Below, piece after piece: positions 35,461 to 46,299 of a stretch of DNA of 64,000 nt (positions are counted from its first letter, which is position 1; the number at the start of each line of letters is the position of its first letter). The notes under the pieces were generated by a model, which was given only the letters and a program-made list of their open reading frames with translations, was not told the DNA's origin and ran no database searches. A program made the translations under genes and the position numbers. Location: positions 1 through 64,000 of the forward strand of contig JAHLEZ010000020.1 in assembly GCA_020726505.1 (NCBI GenBank), written 5' to 3'. Source of the DNA: Leptodontidium sp. MPI-SDFR-AT-0119. Taxonomy: Eukaryota; Ascomycota; Leotiomycetes; Helotiales; Leptodontidiaceae.

Positions 35461-37977
35461 TCACATCCCAGCCCGAGTACCGTGCTCCTCGTAATCGACT
35501 GGGTACGGAGTCTGGTATGAATTGTTCGTGGCGGGCCTCTTGTTTACCGAAGCCAACCAGTCAGCGGCTGCTCGCTTCATGTTATAATTCACCGACTGTG
35601 GTGTGCTGCTTGATGAGCATTTCATGCTTGCATGCTGCGATACTTGTCGGCTGTTCATGGATTGCTGTGAGGGGGCTTGTGGTCGACTCTGTCCTTGCGA
35701 TGGTGTAGCATAAGGCGACAGATGCTGCCTACTCTGCAGGAACTGCGATGCTAATTCCGTGGCCATGCGCGCCTTAGCCACCGCCTCGCTGATCTTCAGC
35801 TCACCGTTCTCCCCATTGGGGTCTTTCTGCATGTCGAAGGTGCAGGTATCGCCAACCTTCTGGCAGCGGGCGCAGGGACCTCCAGGGTTGAAACAAGACT
35901 GCTTCCCCCGTCTGCACTTGTCGCACTTGATTCCCCGTGAAGTGCCACCATCGATCAATTGTACTGGTTGAGCAGGCAGGAGGCGAGGTCTGTCTGGACG
36001 TTGGGCCGGGGCGTTCGCTAGGCCGTTCGCGGAAAGGCTACTAGCTTCCGATGATGCGCTAGCTCCAGTAAGTATAGCAAGTGCTTCATGGGCAGACGAC
36101 ACTTCTGCTGTCTTCTCAGCGAGTTGCATTTCCAACAAGTGGTTTCGCTCGCGTAACCAGACTGCATTTTGGACATCTCTTTCCTGCTCCTGAATGACCT
36201 CCTTCAGCTCCTCGTTCTGGGCTTTCAGTTCACTAATTTCGCCTCTGTAGAAGATCTGAATGCCATTTATAGCATCCTGAATACTCGCGGCTGGTTTGGT
36301 CCGTTGAGAAGTTTGAACAGCCGCGGTGGATGCAGAACCAAGGGTTTCTATCTCGCGGAGAGCTTTCTCCAGGACTTCGATTCGAGAGGCCTGAGCGGCG
36401 TTGGTTGCACGCAAACTGTCCTCTCTTGCCTTAGATTCCTGAAGCTGGTTCCAATCTTCTTTCCACTGCTGGGATCGGGTAGTCAATTTCGTGACCAGGT
36501 CATCTACATCATGGATGGCTGGCGCGATACTGGCTCTTGGCTGAGCAGCCGCGTTCAGCTCTGCAGCCAGTTGGTCTTGTGCTGCAGCAGGGTCTGTGCC
36601 TAGGATAGTAGTTAGCAAAACAGATCGCAGACCACCTTGAATGGTAGGATATCTGATTTCCCCGCTCGGGCGGGACTAGGAGCGTACGTACTCTCGATAT
36701 ATATAGGGTGTTGGTAGTTATTGGTAGGTGGCTCTGCGGGCATGGGATGCCTAGAGACGAAATGTTGCGTAGCTGCTGAGACGGTCTCAGGCAAGCCACG
36801 GACCACAGCATCTTGATTCTCTGATGGATCGAAGCGCTCCAGTCTCAATGTTTTCATCAACAACGCATGCAGAGCTTGAAGGAGCTCATCAGTGGACCAC
36901 TAGATGAACGCGTGAGCACTGGCAAAGGCAGTTTGAGTGATAGATCACAGACCCGGATGACTTACGTTCCAGAAGTTGTTTATGACAGGGAATTTGGTGA
37001 GCATGCCGGTAGTTGGAAAGATCCATCTCCAGCCTGGCAGGCCGCGCGAGCCATCTCCGAGAAGAACGTCTCTGTAGTCATATGAAGTAATCCCAGTCTC
37101 CGTTACTAGGGCCAGTTAGTTACTTGCAGTATCCAAACATGGCAGACATACCAATATACCGCGAGAACGCAGCCTCCGCAATATTAACCAGTCGTTTTCG
37201 ATTCTGATGTCCAGTTGGGACACCAACAGACGCCGGGATCCCCGCTGAAGCTGCGACTACTTGCTTGGGTGGCGGTCTAGGGCCAGGATTCCGAACATCA
37301 ACCAAGTACAGGTCACCGTTTTCCAACGCAGCATTGCATTCCTTGATCTGGTACTGCTGCCAATTTGCAAGAGGGCGTACAGGGAAACCAGGGTACTCGC
37401 GGGTGAATCGCCATTCGTAGAAATAGGGCGGTGCAGGATCTGATTTCAAAGGATCGAGATAATGGCCGCTGCCGCTTCGTAACCTTGGCTCTCGTCCAGT
37501 GAGGAGTTCTGCAAAGTGGAAGTGTCAGCTGGATTTGACAGACTGGAATACCCACGTGATGAATTTTGACATCAAGTACTTCGACTCACTGATTCTGTGG
37601 ACTAGCTTCTGCCTCAACATTTTGGCTAAGACCCTAGCATTGGACTCATGCTCCACCTCCGAGAGCTTTGGAAGATAATCGGCGGAGAAGAGGAAATCTG
37701 TTTCTTCTCCCCAATGCGGTTCTTTGATACGGCCATTCTCATAGCCAGAGGTGGTTTCCATCGTGGAAGCAGACCCCCCCAAGACCGTGTTGCTGGAGGT
37801 TGAGAAGGAATCGGTTGGAGCAGGGGGGAGCTCGGGACGTATGTAAACAGAATCGAGATGTGATTGTTCTGACGCGATGACCGCGGCTGTCATTCGCGTC
37901 TGTTCACTGTGTGCTTTTGTGTAGAAAGAATGAAACAAGGGAAGAGAAGACTGAAGGGATGGATTCCCGTATTTCAT
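35461..37977 (-). CDS. Protein with coiled coil and C-terminal Zn2Cys6-type cluster
   Basis: Five exons, 37977-37590, 37508-37152, 37105-36966, 36899-36692 and 36599-35461, all phase-consistent, give 743 residues. The N-terminal half is of unknown family: EEETDFLFSADYLPKL-like region near residue 90, then PYFYEWRFTREYPGFPVRP and GLPGWRWIFPTTGMLTKFP. The last exon encodes a heptad-like coiled coil (LEKALREIETL, ELKAQNEELKEVIQEQE). It is followed by CDKCRRGKQSCFNPGGPCAR and CQKVGDTCTF, spaced Cx2Cx6Cx6Cx2Cx6C as in fungal Zn(II)2Cys6 DNA-binding domains. The tail is Gln/Ser-rich. In most fungal regulators the cluster is N-terminal and the coiled coil follows it; here the order is reversed. A role as a transcription regulator is likely but not certain. 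Confidence 0.78.
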
Positions 37978-38226
37978 TGATGCATCTCGTTCATCTTCAA
38001 TTGGGGTTTGAGATTAGACTTCCGCAAGGCTGAGATGAACCTGGAGGAACGAGGCTCCAGTGTCGGTCTGGGAGAGCTGAGAGGTTGATCTGTGAAATGC
38101 GCTAGCCAACTAAGCTAGGCTTTATTTGGCTAGACTAAATCTGATTGCTTCCCTTCAAACTCTCTTCGACCTTCTCCTCTTGAATCATTTAAGCTTCACT
38201 TCAAGATTCTGCAAAGAAACTGAACA

Positions 38227-38826
38227 ATGGCGCCACCAACGCCCCTCGCGATTGCAACATCATCTCTCCAACGCCTTGTCAAAGAAGAGATATCCTACGA
38301 GAAGGAGCTGAAGGGACAGGAGGCGCGTCTGGAGAAGATCATAGCAACCAAAGATCAGGATGAGAATGCGGAATACCAGTTGAAGCAAGAGGTGCGTGAC
38401 CATTCCTCTCGATACACTACGGGCACAGGCTGGATATGAAGAAAAGCTACACCATAGTTGTGGTCAGGGAATGAGGTCATTGAGCAGAACATTACTGCTC
38501 AGGATTACCCCGCTGTACGCCAGCCAGCTTTGCGCCTGGGGTTGTGAAGCAACAAGAGCTCAGGCAGCACCCACCGCCTCCTCAGATTTACTATGTCCTA
38601 CCCATCTACGACCGAACCCCCCAGTCCAGAAAAGCTGACACCCATCCAGCGCGCCGCTATCCAAGAAACCAAGAACGTCTTCCCACCCCTCCGCGAACGC
38701 ATCAAGGACGCTCTCCAAAGACTCCAGGACCAGGTCGAAGATGGGGAGTCAAACGGCGCAGATGAGGCGGAGATTACAAAGGCGAAGGAAGTCATTGAGA
38801 GTGCAAAGGAGGCTTCGAGAAGCTGA
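38227..38826 (+). CDS. Tubulin-binding cofactor A (tubulin-folding chaperone)
   Basis: Two exons, 38227-38391 and 38650-38826, give 113 residues, the usual length of the family. The N-terminus LAIATSSLQRLVKEEISYEK and the joined segment LKQERAAIQETKNVF match the pattern of cofactor A (LKQQ..ALEETK), which fixes the splice at the CCATCCAG acceptor. The whole protein is predicted as helical bundle. It captures beta-tubulin released from the CCT/prefoldin machinery on the way to the alpha-beta dimer. The 258-nt intron is several times longer than the others in this window. Some alternative acceptors inside it would keep extra residues, but none fits the family length. The gene is divergent from the Zn-cluster gene and converges with THO7. 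Confidence 0.85.
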
Positions 38827-39065
38827 GGGAGAGCAGAGGAGAAGAATGCTAGCTCTCAATTTAGGAGTGTGATTTTTACGTTTGCGACAAAATGATACCA
38901 CGGTTATGGAATGAAAGTATGGGGGACAAATAGAATGTTCTTTGACACTGCCTAAATGGCTAGAGAGTATGGGCTCACAAAACTGATGCAGAAATGCAAG
39001 GTTAGGAAATGGAGGGTATCTCGTTCTATGATACACGCAGATCGTACAAAGACCAAGAACTCTAC

Positions 39066-40172
39066 CTAGGTAGTATCCATCTTATCCTCAGCCTCGCCTT
39101 CTTCAGCTGCCCCTTCTTCTGGTTGTTCATCGGTAGGCTCTTCGATGATGACCCGTGGTGTCTCGACCTCCATTTGTGATTCCACAGCCTCTGCCATTGG
39201 CGTATCGGCGATAGCATCACCCTCCTCCAACTTAGGTCCAGCGTCACCCATTGCCGAGTCCTCACTCTCTCCTACCCCTCTCCGGCGTTCAGATCCAGCA
39301 GGCGACGCTGCTCGGCTGTTACTCCTGCTTCCCGACATCGACAGAGATCCCGATTGAAGTGGTCTCGGCTTCAAACCCGACTCTGGTTGCGAAAATCCAT
39401 CTGGTCGCGGCGTAGCATTACCACTTTGGCTGCTATGTTTTGGCGTCTGTCCACCTCTCGAGCCTTCACCGACCTCCCCATCTTCTTCCCCTCCATCCAT
39501 ACCCTCCCGCCGCTCAACCTCCTCCTTCTCATCTCTGATCAAACGTCTCAACTGCATGCCCTCCTCCACAATCCGTTCAAATTGTTCCCTCCTCTCCTTC
39601 CACGTAACACTATACGCATGACTCTCCCTCTCCAAGCCCTTACATTCCTCCTCCAACTTCGCTAGATTGCCCTCCTGTACATCCCTAGGTTTCAGCAACT
39701 GGTTGTTGGTGATCTTCTCAGCCAATTTATCGAACTTCTTGCGCTGCTCCAATGTCTTTTTCGATTCCTCGAGCTGCAATCGCAATTGTGCCGTACTATC
39801 CCTAACAGCCTGTGCCGTCTCCAAGATGCGCTGCTTGTCGGCCTGGTACCGTGCACGTTCTCGCTCGTTGCTGTTCAGGAGGAACTGGATGCGGGAGATA
39901 CTGTAATCGAACGCGGCAAAGTCGAACTCGACGTCCTCTCCGAACTGGCGACGGTCATCGAGCTGCTTCTGAAGCGCAGCGTCATAGGATTCAGCTTCTT
40001 CGGAGGCGTTCTCGGGTGGTGGAGTGAGGAGTTTGTTGGTCGTGACGAGGAGTGAGCCTGGTGCGAGGAGACGTTTAGTGACGCGCTTGAAGGGCTTCTC
40101 TTCGACGTTCAGGAGACGGGATTTGTGAAGCTCATCCTCCTCGCGGGAATCGAGGAACTGGAATGAAGCCAT
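39066..40172 (-). CDS. THO complex subunit 7 (Mft1/THOC7-like)
   Basis: A single exon of 368 residues. The first 200 residues form a helical, coiled-coil region starting HKSRLLNVEEKPFKRVTKRL and containing QRKKFDKLAEKITNNQLLKP, typical of THO complex subunit 7. The C-terminal part is disordered and acidic, rich in Ser, Gly and Glu (EEPTDEQPEEGAAEEGEAED). In the nucleus the THO complex couples transcription by RNA polymerase II to packaging and export of mRNA and limits R-loops. The gene is head-to-head with the elongin A gene, 441 bp apart, so the two may share a promoter region. Confidence 0.85.
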   Translation of the reverse strand: MASFQFLDSREEDELHKSRLLNVEEKPFKRVTKRLLAPGSLLVTTNKLLTPPPENASEEAESYDAALQKQLDDRRQFGEDVEFDFAAFDYSISRIQFLLNSNERERARYQADKQRILETAQAVRDSTAQLRLQLEESKKTLEQRKKFDKLAEKITNNQLLKPRDVQEGNLAKLEEECKGLERESHAYSVTWKERREQFERIVEEGMQLRRLIRDEKEEVERREGMDGGEEDGEVGEGSRGGQTPKHSSQSGNATPRPDGFSQPESGLKPRPLQSGSLSMSGSRSNSRAASPAGSERRRGVGESEDSAMGDAGPKLEEGDAIADTPMAEAVESQMEVETPRVIIEEPTDEQPEEGAAEEGEAEDKMDTT

Positions 40173-40613
40173 TGTAGAACAGCTGGTGGTTCAAGTGTTG
40201 TGTTGTTCGGATCTGGGGAGGCTTGTAGGAGCTGGAGCTGGCCTGGGGACTCGTGATGGAAAAGCCATGCGGCTAACGGGGCCGCATTTTAGCGCATTCT
40301 CCCCAGTCTAGATTCATGTGAGGCTCAACTTAATCCTCACCTTCGCCTTCAACTTTCTTTGTCCTTGATAATTTTCCACAAAGCCCTTTCTGAAAATATT
40401 ATGCTATTATCCTCGCATCTCTTGAACCAAATTCACCAGTTAGTTTCACGGGAGAAGTCACACCTCTTCCAGATATCTCGAGTCACAGGGACCGGTAACA
40501 CCTAAGCGCTCCAACACCCAACCTCATTGTTCACTACAGCTATCCACAACACCCAGCCCAAGGCCAAAAAGACCTTCTTTAGAGAACCAGAGGCAAATCC
40601 CACCACAGCCAAA

Positions 40614-41900
40614 ATGCCCGCCCCATCCCTTGTCGATTCCTGCACCAAAGCCTGCATCAAGAACATCCGCAGTACGTCCCCTCTTCTCCCTTCCATGCAC
40701 ACTGACTAACTCTCTCCAGGCCTCATAGATGTCGGATCTTTCGAATACTGGCAAATTCGCACCGTCCTCCAGCGCGTCGAATCCCCCGAGCAACTCCACC
40801 AAATTGAGCTCAATTCCCCCCAACTCCTAGGCGAAGATGCAGAGCTCTGGCAATCATTCATCTCTCGACACATCCCCAACTGGCGCAGTAAGAACTACCG
40901 GCCCAAGAACCCGAAGAAATGGTACGAGGTGTACTGCAAATACAAAAAAGAGCAACAGGAGGAGATAGCTCGCGATGAGGAGATCTTGCGGAATAGCATG
41001 ATGGGACTTAAGGCCGCGAGGGAGACTAATGTCTCGAAGATCGTGGACCTGAAGATGTTGCCCAAGCTGCCGAGAGATCCGCGCATGATCGCAAATAATG
41101 GTGGTGTGCCTCTCAAGGGGAAGGGCTTCCGGAAAGAGGGACCTAGTACTTTGAATTGGACTTCGGGCAGTAAGACGAAGATGACGGATGGGAAGAGTGT
41201 TCTTACGCGCGCGAGGAGAGAGGCTAAGGAGATCAGCCAGATGGGAAAGTTGGCCAAACCTACGCATCGTTTATCTGGGGCTTTGGGGCAGGTTAGGAAG
41301 GCGCCAGAGGGGATGGTCAAGGAGTACAAGACTGCTGCCCAACCCGCTATTAAGATCCTGTCGAGGAGACATCAAACGAGCGCTGGTGGAAATATCACTG
41401 GTGGTGTCACTGGGCCGTCACTGGAGGAGAGGGAAAAGAGACTCAGAGCTGCTATGGCTGGGGGCTCGGGATCGAAGCGCGATGCAGCTGGTGATGTAAA
41501 ACACACGATGGTTGGATCCTCAGACGACGACCTGGATAATTTCATCGACGATGACGACGAGGTAGACGATCTCTTCGACGAAGCGCCAAAACCCAAATCA
41601 AGACCAGTCTCTTCATCAACATCTTCGCGACCCCCTCCACCCCGACCAGCGGCTTCACGACCATATCAACAATCGTCATCACCACCAGCTCCATCTTCAC
41701 GACCTAAACCCAAACCCTCAGATATCATCAGTTCTCTGGTCTCCAAACCTCGACCTGGATCAGCCTCTTCACCACCATCCGCCCGTGTAGCGAGGGGATC
41801 CACGCCGCCGAGAACGGGAATTAGTCAGAGACCTATGGTAGCGAAGAGGAAGGAGGTCGATGTTTTCAATCGGGGACCTAAGAAGCGGAGGGTTGGTTAA
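40614..41900 (+). CDS. Elongin A-like protein (RNA polymerase II elongation factor SIII subunit A)
   Basis: Two exons, 40614-40671 and 40720-41900, give 412 residues; the intron is 48 nt. The N-terminus SLVDSCTKACIKNIRSLIDV followed by YWQIRTVLQRVESPEQLHQI and WQSFISRHIPNW is the elongin A family domain, which includes the BC-box/F-box-like region. The basic middle (TRARREAKEISQMGKLAKPT) also matches. The C-terminus is disordered and Pro/Ser/Arg-rich with an acidic patch (DDDLDNFIDDDDEVDDLFDE), and ends in a basic KRKE...KKRR motif that may be a nuclear signal. It would bind elongin C and promote elongation or ubiquitination of stalled polymerase. Confidence 0.88.
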
Positions 41901-42729
41901 GAAGGCACAGTTTAGGTAGAAAAATAAAGGCACGGGGTATTTTCAAGCATTTCCATTGGGTTTAGGGATTTGCGGTTATTAGCGAGGCGTTGGGATTTAA
42001 AAGGATGAACGGATCCTATTTTTGAGTTTCGGCACAATGGACGGGGCGTAGGTTAGATGGACCACGATTCAGCTATAGCTGCAATGTCATGCCCATGAAA
42101 TTCTTAACTTTGCTGTATCCTGTCCGTTTTGCAAAAGTGGTGTGATTCATTGTCTACCTACCTGCCTTCCACTTCCACCCGTAAAAGAAAAGAACCCCAC
42201 TGGATTGAAAACCCCTTCATTCATGGAAGAGTTAGATAATGCCGCCACGTTTCTTCATTACTGGGTCATCTAATATTCATGCCAAGCCATACCATGCTGC
42301 GCGCCAACGGAAATGGGAAATCGAGGAAATGCAGCGCAGTGTAGTGTTTGGGTATTCTGTATAGAGGTGAAGTCGAGGTTTGAGGTAGGAAATGAAACCG
42401 CATGCATGTCCTTCTTCCATCCCATTCAGTTGCGAGGTGGCAGCAGGCGGAGAGACGGCGTCAGGCCCAGCACAGCATTCCCATCCTGAGATCCATCGAT
42501 TCATCAACCCGGCCCTTGCTCCATGCTATGATACTACGCAGGCTGTCCTAGGAAATGTATTCAGCTACTGCTAGGCAGAGGAGTTCGAGAGGAAGCCGCT
42601 GTCGCATCGCATCTTATCGTGTTGTGTTGTATCGTATCGGCCCACCACCCAGCCAGCCACCACCCCAGGCAACAGTAGAGAAGGAAAGTCCCGCAAGCTT
42701 AATTCGTAGAAGTATCGACAGGAGGGAAT
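41901..42729. other. Intergenic region between converging genes
   Basis: This is the shared 3' region of the elongin A gene (plus) and the NEDD8 gene (minus). No ORF with motif or splice support is present. Confidence 0.5.
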
Positions 42730-43281
42730 CTACAAGCACAAGCCCCCACGTAGCGCAAGGACAAGATGTAGCGTCGCACCGCCCTCGAGCGCGTATTCCG
42801 TAGCTGTCTTCTCGTCTGCCCTATTTGCGAAGATTCGTTAGCTCGGTGCATCTTCTATTCCTAGTCCTATCCCTCACGCCCCTCTCCACTTTGAATTCCC
42901 CTCTAGCTGGACACAATATGTTGGAGGGTAGTGGGGTATTGCACGTGGGGTCCAGCGGCTCGGCGCGATGGTGCGAATAGCTTCAGATCGCGGAAAGGGA
43001 TAGAGGGGCAGTCTCCCGCTCAAGAGAAGACAAGACGTACATCTGCTTTCCACCAAAGATCAAACGCTGCTGAACGGGTGGGATACCCTCTTTCTCCTCG
43101 ACCTTCTCCTTGATCTGCGAGACCTACACACGCAAATAATCAGCCAGGCATCCACCATAAACCCAAAGGAAAGAGAACTCCATCCTCAAGCTTTGGTAGG
43201 GTAATGAAGACGTACCTTGTAGTCGGGCTCGATATCAAGCTCGATCTCCTTGCCGGTGAGTGTGCGAACCTTGATCAACAT
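42730..43281 (-). CDS. RUB1: NEDD8/RUB1 ubiquitin-like modifier precursor
   Basis: Three tiny exons, 43281-43216, 43123-43041 and 42820-42730, give 79 residues. The start [20 protein letters not shown], the middle [20 protein letters not shown] followed by [14 protein letters not shown], and the end [10 protein letters not shown] are diagnostic for NEDD8 rather than ubiquitin: Ala at position 72 of the mature form (ALRGG; ubiquitin has RLRGG). The protein is exactly 76 residues to the diglycine and then has a three-residue tail LCL, which must be removed before conjugation. It is attached to cullins, through the E1 Ula1/Uba3 and Ubc12, to activate SCF-type ubiquitin ligases. The introns are 92 and 220 nt. 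All exons are under 100 nt, so an ORF-based search misses the gene. Confidence 0.95.
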
Positions 43282-44081
43282 CCTGTTTTTGCGTGGTGTG
43301 TTTTCGGTTTGGTTTCGTGGTGTTGTTTGGGGAAGAGGAGTGTTGCGTGTTGAGGGTTGGTGTGATGTCTGGAAGGCTGATGGGAGCCTCAGATTTGGTA
43401 GCCGCTAATTTATAGTGGCGGAAGGCGAAGGAAAGCGGGCGGGCGCTTATCGCCGATAAGATGGAGGGGTAGTTTTGCCGAAGATGGTCCGTTCATTGTT
43501 GACAAAGGGATGAATGTGGTGTTGGTCAAAGCATTATTCATTGGCCATGTGTTTGTGGACCAAGTCAGTTAATATTCCTACTGTAAGGCTGAGGAGTCTT
43601 TGAAGAATAATAAAATGTTATTTTCACCTCTCAAAACCTCACCAGGTATGCCAAGCAGCCACAAATCCGTGCCATTAGCAGGCTTCTCCAATGGTCAGAA
43701 CCGAAATTAATAATATAGGACAAATGGGAATCTGTCCAATGTGAGATTCATAGGAGTCTTCCAGAAAGTTGTGTGGGTAGGCACAGGAGGGAGGAGCTCA
43801 GATTGCCGCCAGCGAAATTCCCATCAGGTGGGCTTGGCAACCGGTTAAGCGAGTGATGTTTACAAAAGAAAGGCCACTTGCATTTCTGCCACGGGTCTTC
43901 ATTTTTTCCCCTTCATCTCAATAAACATGAACTTAGTAGGATTCATTCCGTAGCTTCACTAGTCACAAATAGAGGAAATGTCTAACTACAACAACCAGCA
44001 ATCCATCCGCAAAAATCCAACCCACATCATTCTCAACCAATAACAATTAACACCACATCACACCAACATCAAGCTCCCAAG

Positions 44082-44447
44082 ATGTCTGCATCTGCATCTG
44101 CACTAGTACCATACACACAAGCCTAGATGGATCTCGTTGAGGAGTTCGTTCTCAATCACCACAGAATCCCTTATTACAGTCCCTACAGAGTCGTGAGTCA
44201 TCTTTCCTCTTTTCTCTCTCTGCGCCTACACATTCCTCCACTCTTTCCACCAGTAGCAGACTAGCAGACCCTCAACCATTCGTCTCTACCGTACTGATTC
44301 TTCACCTGGTACAGGCACAGAGCGGGTATCGAACAAGCAAGAGAGAGAGGAAAGGCCATTCCGTACGGGTTGTAATCAAAGGACACCGCTCTCTATTTTT
44401 GGTCGCTTTCTACGTGTATTTCGTACCGTAAACAGCTAAACGAAAGC
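44082..44447 (+). pseudogene. Candidate small gene with an in-frame stop
   Basis: The frame from ATG 44082 (MSASASALVPYTQA) meets TAG at 44124-44126 and continues at once with MDLVEEFVLNHHRIPYYSPY up to a GTGAGT donor near 44193. If this is spliced to an acceptor CAG near 44265, the frame stays open for more than 150 nt to a TAA near 44445. The second exon is uncertain. It could also be a short upstream ORF followed by a separate small protein, or chance. Confidence 0.25.
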
Positions 44448-44711
44448 GTGATGTTATTCCTAGGCCAATTAAAGGCCAGCCACATCATACAGACGAGCAG
44501 ATAAAGGGGATATTAGCGAAGTAGCAGAGCGAGGTAAGAGAATATATTCTTAATTCCCGAAGTCAAACAAGGCCTTAAACTATAGAGGAATGGAAGCAAG
44601 AACAACCCTCTCATTAAGTCGTAACGTGACTATTATTAAGAAGATAGATACAATCCTACAACTACCTATTACACACAAGAGCCTTGGCAACAGCTGGTAC
44701 CCTACACGCTG

Positions 44712-44747
44712 GAGGGCGAGGAAGTAGGGGCTCGCAAGCTCGCCCTC
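44712..44747. repeat. Inverted repeat beyond the methyltransferase stop codon
   Basis: GAGGGCGAG at 44712-44720 is the exact reverse complement of CTCGCCCTC at 44739-44747. A neighbouring AGGGG/CCCCT pair could extend the fold. It lies 28-63 nt downstream of the methyltransferase stop on the transcribed strand, so it would form a hairpin in the 3' untranslated RNA. Function unknown. Confidence 0.5.
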
Positions 44748-44774
44748 TAACCCCTCGTGCCATTCTAAGTTTAC

Positions 44775-46017
44775 TTATCTTCTAGCTACAATAATGCACC
44801 CTCTGACAATACCACTGCGAGCCCACCATTTGAACACCTTCCCAGCCGCTTTGTACCTCCCAATAGTCATGCCAGTCATTTTCAGTTCTCCGTCTCGCCT
44901 TTCTATGAAAGATGCCATCCCGGCAAAGACGTGATCGGATATATCTCGGATCTCAATCTTGTTCCCATCATATCCAGCGGCGAGTAGCTGATTTCTATAC
45001 TCTGTGATTTTAAGGAAATTAGAAAATGGTGTTGCGGCAAGGAAGGAGACAAGGCGAAGCAGGAGGAGGTCCCAGATAGATGGCGTGTCAGACAAGAGGA
45101 GGTCAAATGCCATTATAGAAGCGTTTAATTCTCTAAAGGTATGGCGGAAGATGGGTTCTCGGGATGGGATGAAGTGATAGAGCGTATCGAGAGCAAGAAC
45201 CCAGGTAGCCTGGTTAGATAATTTTGGGGCAACATCTGCGCCATCTCCCTTAGTTGACGTATCGGTGGCAGCTTCATGGATATCCTTAGTCCAAGTCCAG
45301 GGCTTTGCAGCGTCTGCACAAAACAACTTGACTCTGCTTTCGTTTTTGTTTGAGGATGAATGTAACCGCTCACTCGCAAAGCGAAATTGGGATGGGACAA
45401 TTGTCAAGCCGACGTAGCTATCCAAAAAATAATGCGTAGGTGAATCGGTAGCGCTATCCCCAGGTTGTCGCATTTTGCGTGCCAACTGTGTAAGATATAT
45501 ACTTTGGTCACCGCAGCCGAATCCAAGATCAATAACTCTGAGCCTGGTAGTCTTCGACTGGCCAAACGGCATCCTATCTGGCCCCAACAGTCCCGCTGCC
45601 ATTAGCACCTCGTCAAGAAGGCCACGGCAAGCAGCCGGGAAACTCGTTGTTTGCTAAGGAATAATTAGAACCCCAACTCCAACACCAGGTGAGCTATCTT
45701 ACCTCCCAGAAGCCCATGTTCATCCACATTGATGCGGGAGGCATCTCAACATTAAGTATCCCGTGATCGAGTCTATAAAGATCATGACCACCTTCATCTT
45801 TTGAGAGAAAGAGATATCCTGAAAGTCGTTTGAGTGCGTGTGCCAAATACGGCACCAATACGGCCCCCGATAGGCATCCGGCAATGTAGACATATATGAG
45901 ATTGGACGTTCCATCTTGAAGCATGCGATCAAACGTGTTCATGCTAACGGCAGGCGATATAGATATTGCAAAGCAGGCAGCCACCGCCAGGCCAGCAAGC
46001 AATTCACTTCCACTCAT
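44775..46017 (-). CDS. Membrane-anchored SAM-dependent methyltransferase
   Basis: Two exons, 46017-45703 and 45653-44775, give 397 residues. The N-terminus has two hydrophobic helices (LLAGLAVAACFAISIS and LIYVYIAGCLSGAVLVPYLA). Then comes MWMNMGFWEQTTSFPAACRG with LLDEVL, then the class I SAM motif I, RVIDLGFGCGDQSIYLTQLA, with the glycine loop. Motif II-like FCADAAKPW and WVLALDTLYHFIPSR follow. This is a Rossmann-fold methyltransferase of the UbiE/cyclopropane-synthase-like type that acts at a membrane. It is head-to-head with an NAD/FAD oxidoreductase gene, starts 282 bp apart. In bacteria, relatives of that oxidoreductase (COG2907-like) often lie next to cyclopropane-fatty-acid-synthase-type methyltransferases, so a lipid or other hydrophobic substrate is suggested (inference). 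Confidence 0.85.
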
Positions 46018-46299
46018 ATTGTCGCACAGCCAAGAATATGTAACGATCTCGACCTTGTAAGTCAAGGTCTCTGAATTTCAATTCATCCGGAAAGAAATGA
46101 CCCAGTCTTGGCAAAATGAAGTTTTGAGTTCGCTTGTGACCGCTAAATGTAACCTCGGCTGTTTTGTACAAGCCCCACTCCTATTTTTACCCCCAACGCG
46201 CGCTGCGCCCTCAACAAAAGAGATTCTCGATGCTTAAAGCTTAAAGCTTGAAGCTTCGCAGTCTGGCCGCCGTCTTGAGCCGGTTCTGTTCCAGCCAAC
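46018..46299. promoter_or_regulatory. Bidirectional promoter of the methyltransferase/oxidoreductase pair
   Basis: The 282-bp region between the two start codons holds an inverted repeat (GACCTTG at 46051-46057 and CAAGGTC at 46063-46069, 5-nt loop) and, at 46232-46258, a cluster of four AAGCTT-like units spaced 7-9 bp apart. These are candidate sites for a shared regulator; function is inferred from position only. Confidence 0.5.

Larger units (their letters stand above)
43282..44774. other. Intergenic region with possible decayed short coding sequence
   Basis: The stretch just upstream of NEDD8 is its promoter; it contains the near-palindrome CTTATCGCCGATAAG near 43446 with two opposed GATA sites. 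A candidate small gene with an in-frame TAG lies at 44082 and is listed separately. Nothing else is supported. Confidence 0.45.
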
